A DNA stretch of 64,000 nt. Source: Mycolicibacterium mageritense (GTDB lineage: Bacteria; Actinomycetota; Actinomycetes; Mycobacteriales; Mycobacteriaceae). Both the position numbers and the translations under genes were made by a program. Positions 61,072 through 64,000 of this stretch are shown here, one piece after another; the first letter of the stretch is position 1; the number at the start of each line of letters is the position of its first letter. The notes under the pieces are model-generated. The model was not told the origin of the DNA, did not search any database, and worked only from the letters and a program-made list of their open reading frames with translations. The stretch covers positions 1,488,001-1,552,000 of the forward strand of contig NZ_AP022567.1 of NCBI RefSeq assembly GCF_010727475.1, given 5' to 3'.

Positions 61072-62487
61072 TCATTCGGACACCGGGGCGTGTGTCTGCG
61101 GTTCGGTCATGGCCCACCAGGTGCGGATGTTGACGAACTCCCGGATACCGGGAGCGGCCAGCTCGCGGCCGTAGCCACTTCGTTTGGTGCCGCCGAACGG
61201 CATCCGGGCGTCAGAGGCCACGAGTGCGTTCACGAAGCATGCGCCCGAGGTGATCCGCCGCCCAACCGCGACCGCGGCATCGACGTCGGCGCTCCATACA
61301 CTCGCACCCAACCCGAACGGGGTGTCGTTGGCCACCTCGACCGCTTCGTCGGCATCGGCCACCGTGATGATGGAGGCGACCGGACCGAAGACCTCCTCGG
61401 CGTAGATCGACATGCCTGGCGTGACGTCGACGATGACGGTGGGCTGATAGAAGAACCCGTCGAGGTCGTCACGAATGTAACCGCCGCACAACACGGTTGC
61501 GCCCGCGTCGACGGCGGCCTGCACCTGCGCGGCCACGCCGTCCCGCAGGTCTTTACGCGCCATCGGCCCCACGTCCGTTCCCGGCGCTTCCGGGTCACCG
61601 ACCGCCAGCGCCGCGGTGTGTTCGACGACGAGCCGCGTGAACTCCTCGGCCACAGCCGCTTCCACGATGAAGCGTTTGGGTGAGATGCAGCTCTGCCCGG
61701 CGTTGAGGAAGCGGCCCTTGACAGCAAGCGCCGCGACCCGCGGCAGGTCGGCATCGGCCAGCACGATGAATGGATCAGATCCGCCGAGTTCGAGTACCGA
61801 CTTCTTGATCTCGCGACCGGCGATCGCGCCCACCGCGCTGCCTGCCCGCTCGCTGCCGGTGATCGTGACGGCCCCGACCCGCGGATCGGCGATCAGGCGT
61901 TCGGTTACGGCGGGCACATCGGGTTCGGCGACCAGCAATGTGGTGAACAGCCCGTCGGGCAGGCCCGCGTCGGTCAGGATCCGCTGACACACCAACGCTG
62001 CTCCGGTGGTGTTCGGAGAGTGCTTGAGCAGTGCGGCGTTTCCGGCCATCAGAGCCGGCGCGGCGAACCGGAACACCTGCCACAGCGGGAAGTTCCACGG
62101 CATCACCGCAAGCACGACGCCGACCGGTTCATACGACACCCAGGCGCGGTCGGCGTCGGTGTCGTAGTGCTCGTCGGCCAGGTAGGTAGCGGCGTTGTCG
62201 GCGTAATACTCCAACCCAGTGGCACACTTGTGCACCTCGGCGCGAGATTCGGCCAGCGGCTTGCCCATTTCCCGCGTGATCAGCACCGCGAGCTCCTCGT
62301 CGCGCTCGCGCAGCAATGCCGCCGCAGCGCGCAGTACCTCGCCGCGTACCTTCATATCCTCTGCGGCCCAGGCCGTTTGCGCGCTCGTCGCGGCTTCGAG
62401 TGCGGCGTCGATCTGAGCCGGGCTCATCGCGGGATAGGTGGCCAGCTCCGCGCCGGTCGCCGGATTGACGGTGACGATGTGGGTCAC
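61072..62487 (-). CDS. NAD(P)-dependent aldehyde dehydrogenase (succinate-semialdehyde type)
   Basis: A 471-residue ALDH from GTG 62487. Key elements: MPWNFPLWQ, LELGGSDPFIV with the catalytic Glu, GQSCISPKR with the catalytic Cys at about residue 270, and EEVFGPVASI. It resembles short-chain semialdehyde dehydrogenases (GabD/Sad). In the operon it could oxidise a semialdehyde intermediate. GTGA overlap with the ABC ATPase. Confidence 0.9.
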   Translation of the reverse strand: MTHIVTVNPATGAELATYPAMSPAQIDAALEAATSAQTAWAAEDMKVRGEVLRAAAALLRERDEELAVLITREMGKPLAESRAEVHKCATGLEYYADNAATYLADEHYDTDADRAWVSYEPVGVVLAVMPWNFPLWQVFRFAAPALMAGNAALLKHSPNTTGAALVCQRILTDAGLPDGLFTTLLVAEPDVPAVTERLIADPRVGAVTITGSERAGSAVGAIAGREIKKSVLELGGSDPFIVLADADLPRVAALAVKGRFLNAGQSCISPKRFIVEAAVAEEFTRLVVEHTAALAVGDPEAPGTDVGPMARKDLRDGVAAQVQAAVDAGATVLCGGYIRDDLDGFFYQPTVIVDVTPGMSIYAEEVFGPVASIITVADADEAVEVANDTPFGLGASVWSADVDAAVAVGRRITSGACFVNALVASDARMPFGGTKRSGYGRELAAPGIREFVNIRTWWAMTEPQTHAPVSE

Positions 62488-63587
62488 GAAGCACCCGCCA
62501 TCTGCTTCTGCGGGTACAGGAAGATGTTCTCCGGATCGATGACCAGGTCGACCTCGCCCTGGTGCCCGGCCTTGAGGCAGTCGGCCGTGATGGTCGAATT
62601 GCCGACAGTCAAAAGGTATTCATACTTGCGGCCTACATAGAGCACGCTGCTGACCGAGGCCCGGACCACGTTGTGCCCCTCGGCGTGGGTGGTGCCCACG
62701 GCGGCGATGTTGACGCGTTCGGGTCGGACAGCGACGCTGACGGTGTCGCCGGTGTGAACATCCATCCGGCCCGTCGCGTGGACCACCTGCCCGGTGGCCT
62801 CCAACTGCACCCTGGCATCGGCGTCGCTGGCCTCGACGACCTTGCCCGCCAGAAAGTTACAGCTACCCACGAAGCCGGCGACCTCGCGCGCCGCGGGCTG
62901 TTCGTAGATCTCGGTGGGAGTGTCGATCTGGACCATCTCGCCTTTGGACATGACCGCGATCCGGTCGCTCATCGCGAGGGCTTCGTCCTGGTCGTGCGTG
63001 ACGTAGATGGTCGTGATCCCGACCTCGGACTGTAGCGCCTTGAGCCAGGCCCGGGCCTGTTCACGCAGTTTGGCGTCCAGGTTGGACAGTGGCTCGTCGA
63101 GCAGCAGCAGCCGCGGCGAGTAGACCAGGGCGCGGGCCAGCGCGACACGCTGCTGTTGGCCGCCCGACATCTCATGCGGGTAGCGGTCCCGCAGGTGCAG
63201 CAGGTCGACCTTCTCCAGGGCGTCGTCGATGAGGCCGTTGCGCTTGGACTTGGTCACCTTGCGGAGTTTGAGTGGCAGGGCAAGGTTGTCGGCGATGGTC
63301 ATGTGCGGCCACAGCGCGTAGGACTGGAACACCATGCCGAGGTTGCGTCCCTCGGGCGCGACGAAGGTGCCGTCGGCCCCGCTGAAGAACACTGTGTCAT
63401 CGAGTTCGATGGTGCCCTCGTCGGGCCGCTCAAGGCCTGCAATGCAGGACAGCGTCGTCGACTTGCCGCATCCGCTGGGGCCGAGCAGTGTGAAGAACTC
63501 ACCGTCGTGGACATCGAAGTTGATGTCTTGCAGCACTTTCGACCCGTTGAAGGTCTTGTTGACGTTGCGGACACGTAGATCAGGCAT
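62484..63587 (-). CDS. ABC transporter ATPase (PotA/FbpC type)
   Basis: A 367-residue ATPase: Walker A GPSGCGKST at about residue 38, signature MSGGQQQRVALARAL at about 141, Walker B LLLLDEPLSNLD, then a TOBE domain from about 280. This type works with binding-protein-dependent importers for polyamines, iron, or organic acids. The import substrate is probably the operon's acid sugar. Overlaps the permease gene by eight bases. Confidence 0.93.
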   Translation of the reverse strand: MPDLRVRNVNKTFNGSKVLQDINFDVHDGEFFTLLGPSGCGKSTTLSCIAGLERPDEGTIELDDTVFFSGADGTFVAPEGRNLGMVFQSYALWPHMTIADNLALPLKLRKVTKSKRNGLIDDALEKVDLLHLRDRYPHEMSGGQQQRVALARALVYSPRLLLLDEPLSNLDAKLREQARAWLKALQSEVGITTIYVTHDQDEALAMSDRIAVMSKGEMVQIDTPTEIYEQPAAREVAGFVGSCNFLAGKVVEASDADARVQLEATGQVVHATGRMDVHTGDTVSVAVRPERVNIAAVGTTHAEGHNVVRASVSSVLYVGRKYEYLLTVGNSTITADCLKAGHQGEVDLVIDPENIFLYPQKQMAGAS

Positions 63588-64000
63588 GTGAGGTCGAACC
63601 TTTCAGGAGGCGGGTGGCGACGGTGACGAAGACGAGGGTTATGGCGATCTGGATGGCCGCCAGCGCGGCCACCGATCCGGCGTTGCCCTCGGCCCAGAGC
63701 TGCAGCGCCGTGGTGCCGATGACACTGGTCTTGGAGTTGGCCGGGAACACAGCCGGGGAGTACTCCTTGATCATCGTGACGAACACCAGGACCAGGGCTC
63801 CCGCGAAGGCCGGCGCGATGAGCTTGCCCAGCACCCGCGTGAAGGTCCGGAACCAGTCGGCGCCGCTGACCCTGGCCGCGTTGTCGAGCTCGGCTCCGAT
63901 CTGCATGAGCAGCGGCGATATGTTGCCGTACGCGGTCGGCAGCGCACGCAACCCGAAGGCGATCACCAGGATCCAGATGGTGCCGCTCAGCAGTCCCGAG
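63580..64000 (-). CDS. ABC transporter permease (5' part beyond window)
   Basis: The last 140 or so residues of a binding-protein-dependent permease; the frame is open to the window edge. The EAA-type cytoplasmic loop is visible as ELDNAARVSGADWFRTFTRVLGKLIAPAF, flanked by hydrophobic helices (ALVLVFVTMIKEYS, ALAAIQIAITLVFVTVATRLL). It is the membrane partner of the adjacent ATPase. Any binding protein and the operon promoter must lie beyond the edge. Confidence 0.9.
   Translation of the reverse strand, partial: SGLLSGTIWILVIAFGLRALPTAYGNISPLLMQIGAELDNAARVSGADWFRTFTRVLGKLIAPAFAGALVLVFVTMIKEYSPAVFPANSKTSVIGTTALQLWAEGNAGSVAALAAIQIAITLVFVTVATRLLKGSTSHA

Noticed and set aside
1..64000. CRISPR arrays, tRNA genes, IS elements or prophage genes
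   Set aside because: I saw no spaced direct repeats, tRNA-like cloverleaf, transposase or integrase motif; the only repeats found are the short palindromes listed.

Overview
The window is high-GC actinobacterial DNA and almost certainly comes from a fast-growing mycobacterium of the Mycolicibacterium smegmatis type. The evidence is a complete ESX-3 type VII secretion locus in the canonical order, a trehalose-sulfotransferase gene (stf0) joined to cysD-cysNC, a tam gene and an ABHD18-like hydrolase beside ESX-3 as in M. tuberculosis Rv0281-Rv0296c, and a stand-alone LigD-type polymerase (PolD2-like). No rRNA, tRNA, CRISPR array, insertion sequence or phage gene was seen. Coding density is very high, many neighbours overlap by 1-4 bases (ATGA, GTGA or TGATG), and no gene-free stretch exceeds 300 bases.

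Layout. 1-2.2 kb: the end of an AurF-like diiron oxygenase and its ferredoxin/flavin reductase. 2.1-8 kb: a TetR regulator, a divergent sulfatase, then stf0-cysD-cysNC (sulfate activation and transfer). 8-11.8 kb: an alpha/beta-hydrolase, tam, an amidohydrolase and an ABHD18-like protein. 11.8-26.3 kb (minus strand): ESX-3, eccA3-eccB3-eccC3-PE5-PPE4-esxG-esxH-espG3-eccD3-mycP3-eccE3, with two IdeR-like boxes before eccA3. 26.4-34.7 kb: two TIGR00027-type methyltransferases, an MpaB-type oxygenase, three TetR and one AraC regulators, a VOC protein facing a TetR-hydrolase-dehydrogenase operon across a 34-bp palindrome. 34.8-42 kb: a double-domain acyl-CoA dehydrogenase, a small secreted and a small membrane protein, an SDR, an acyl-CoA synthetase, polD2 and a lipoprotein. 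42-45.7 kb: FadR-family regulator and the lutABC L-lactate oxidation operon. 45.7-52.8 kb (minus): an L-rhamnose operon (MFS transporter, rhaI, rhaEW, rhaB, LacI regulator) with a perfect 16-bp operator-like palindrome in front. 53 kb: a STAS protein and a 26-residue ORF. 53.6-64 kb (minus): a CaiB-family CoA-transferase, a FadR regulator and a long, tightly overlapping operon for a four-carbon acid sugar (ABC transporter, aldehyde dehydrogenase, cupin, tartrate/isopropylmalate-type dehydrogenase, Asp/Glu-racemase-like protein, OtnK, OtnC, Ldh2-type dehydrogenase, monooxygenase-like small protein).

How the genes work together. The rhamnose pathway yields DHAP and lactaldehyde, which RhaEW oxidises to lactate; the neighbouring lutABC operon can oxidise L-lactate to pyruvate, so the two adjacent operons form a plausible continuous route. 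CysD/CysNC make PAPS, which Stf0 uses; the sulfatase next door works in the opposite direction. The tetronate-type operon at the right edge has the kinase and decarboxylase of the known erythronate/threonate route but a non-standard set of oxidising and isomerising enzymes. It is the best candidate here for an undescribed catabolic system.
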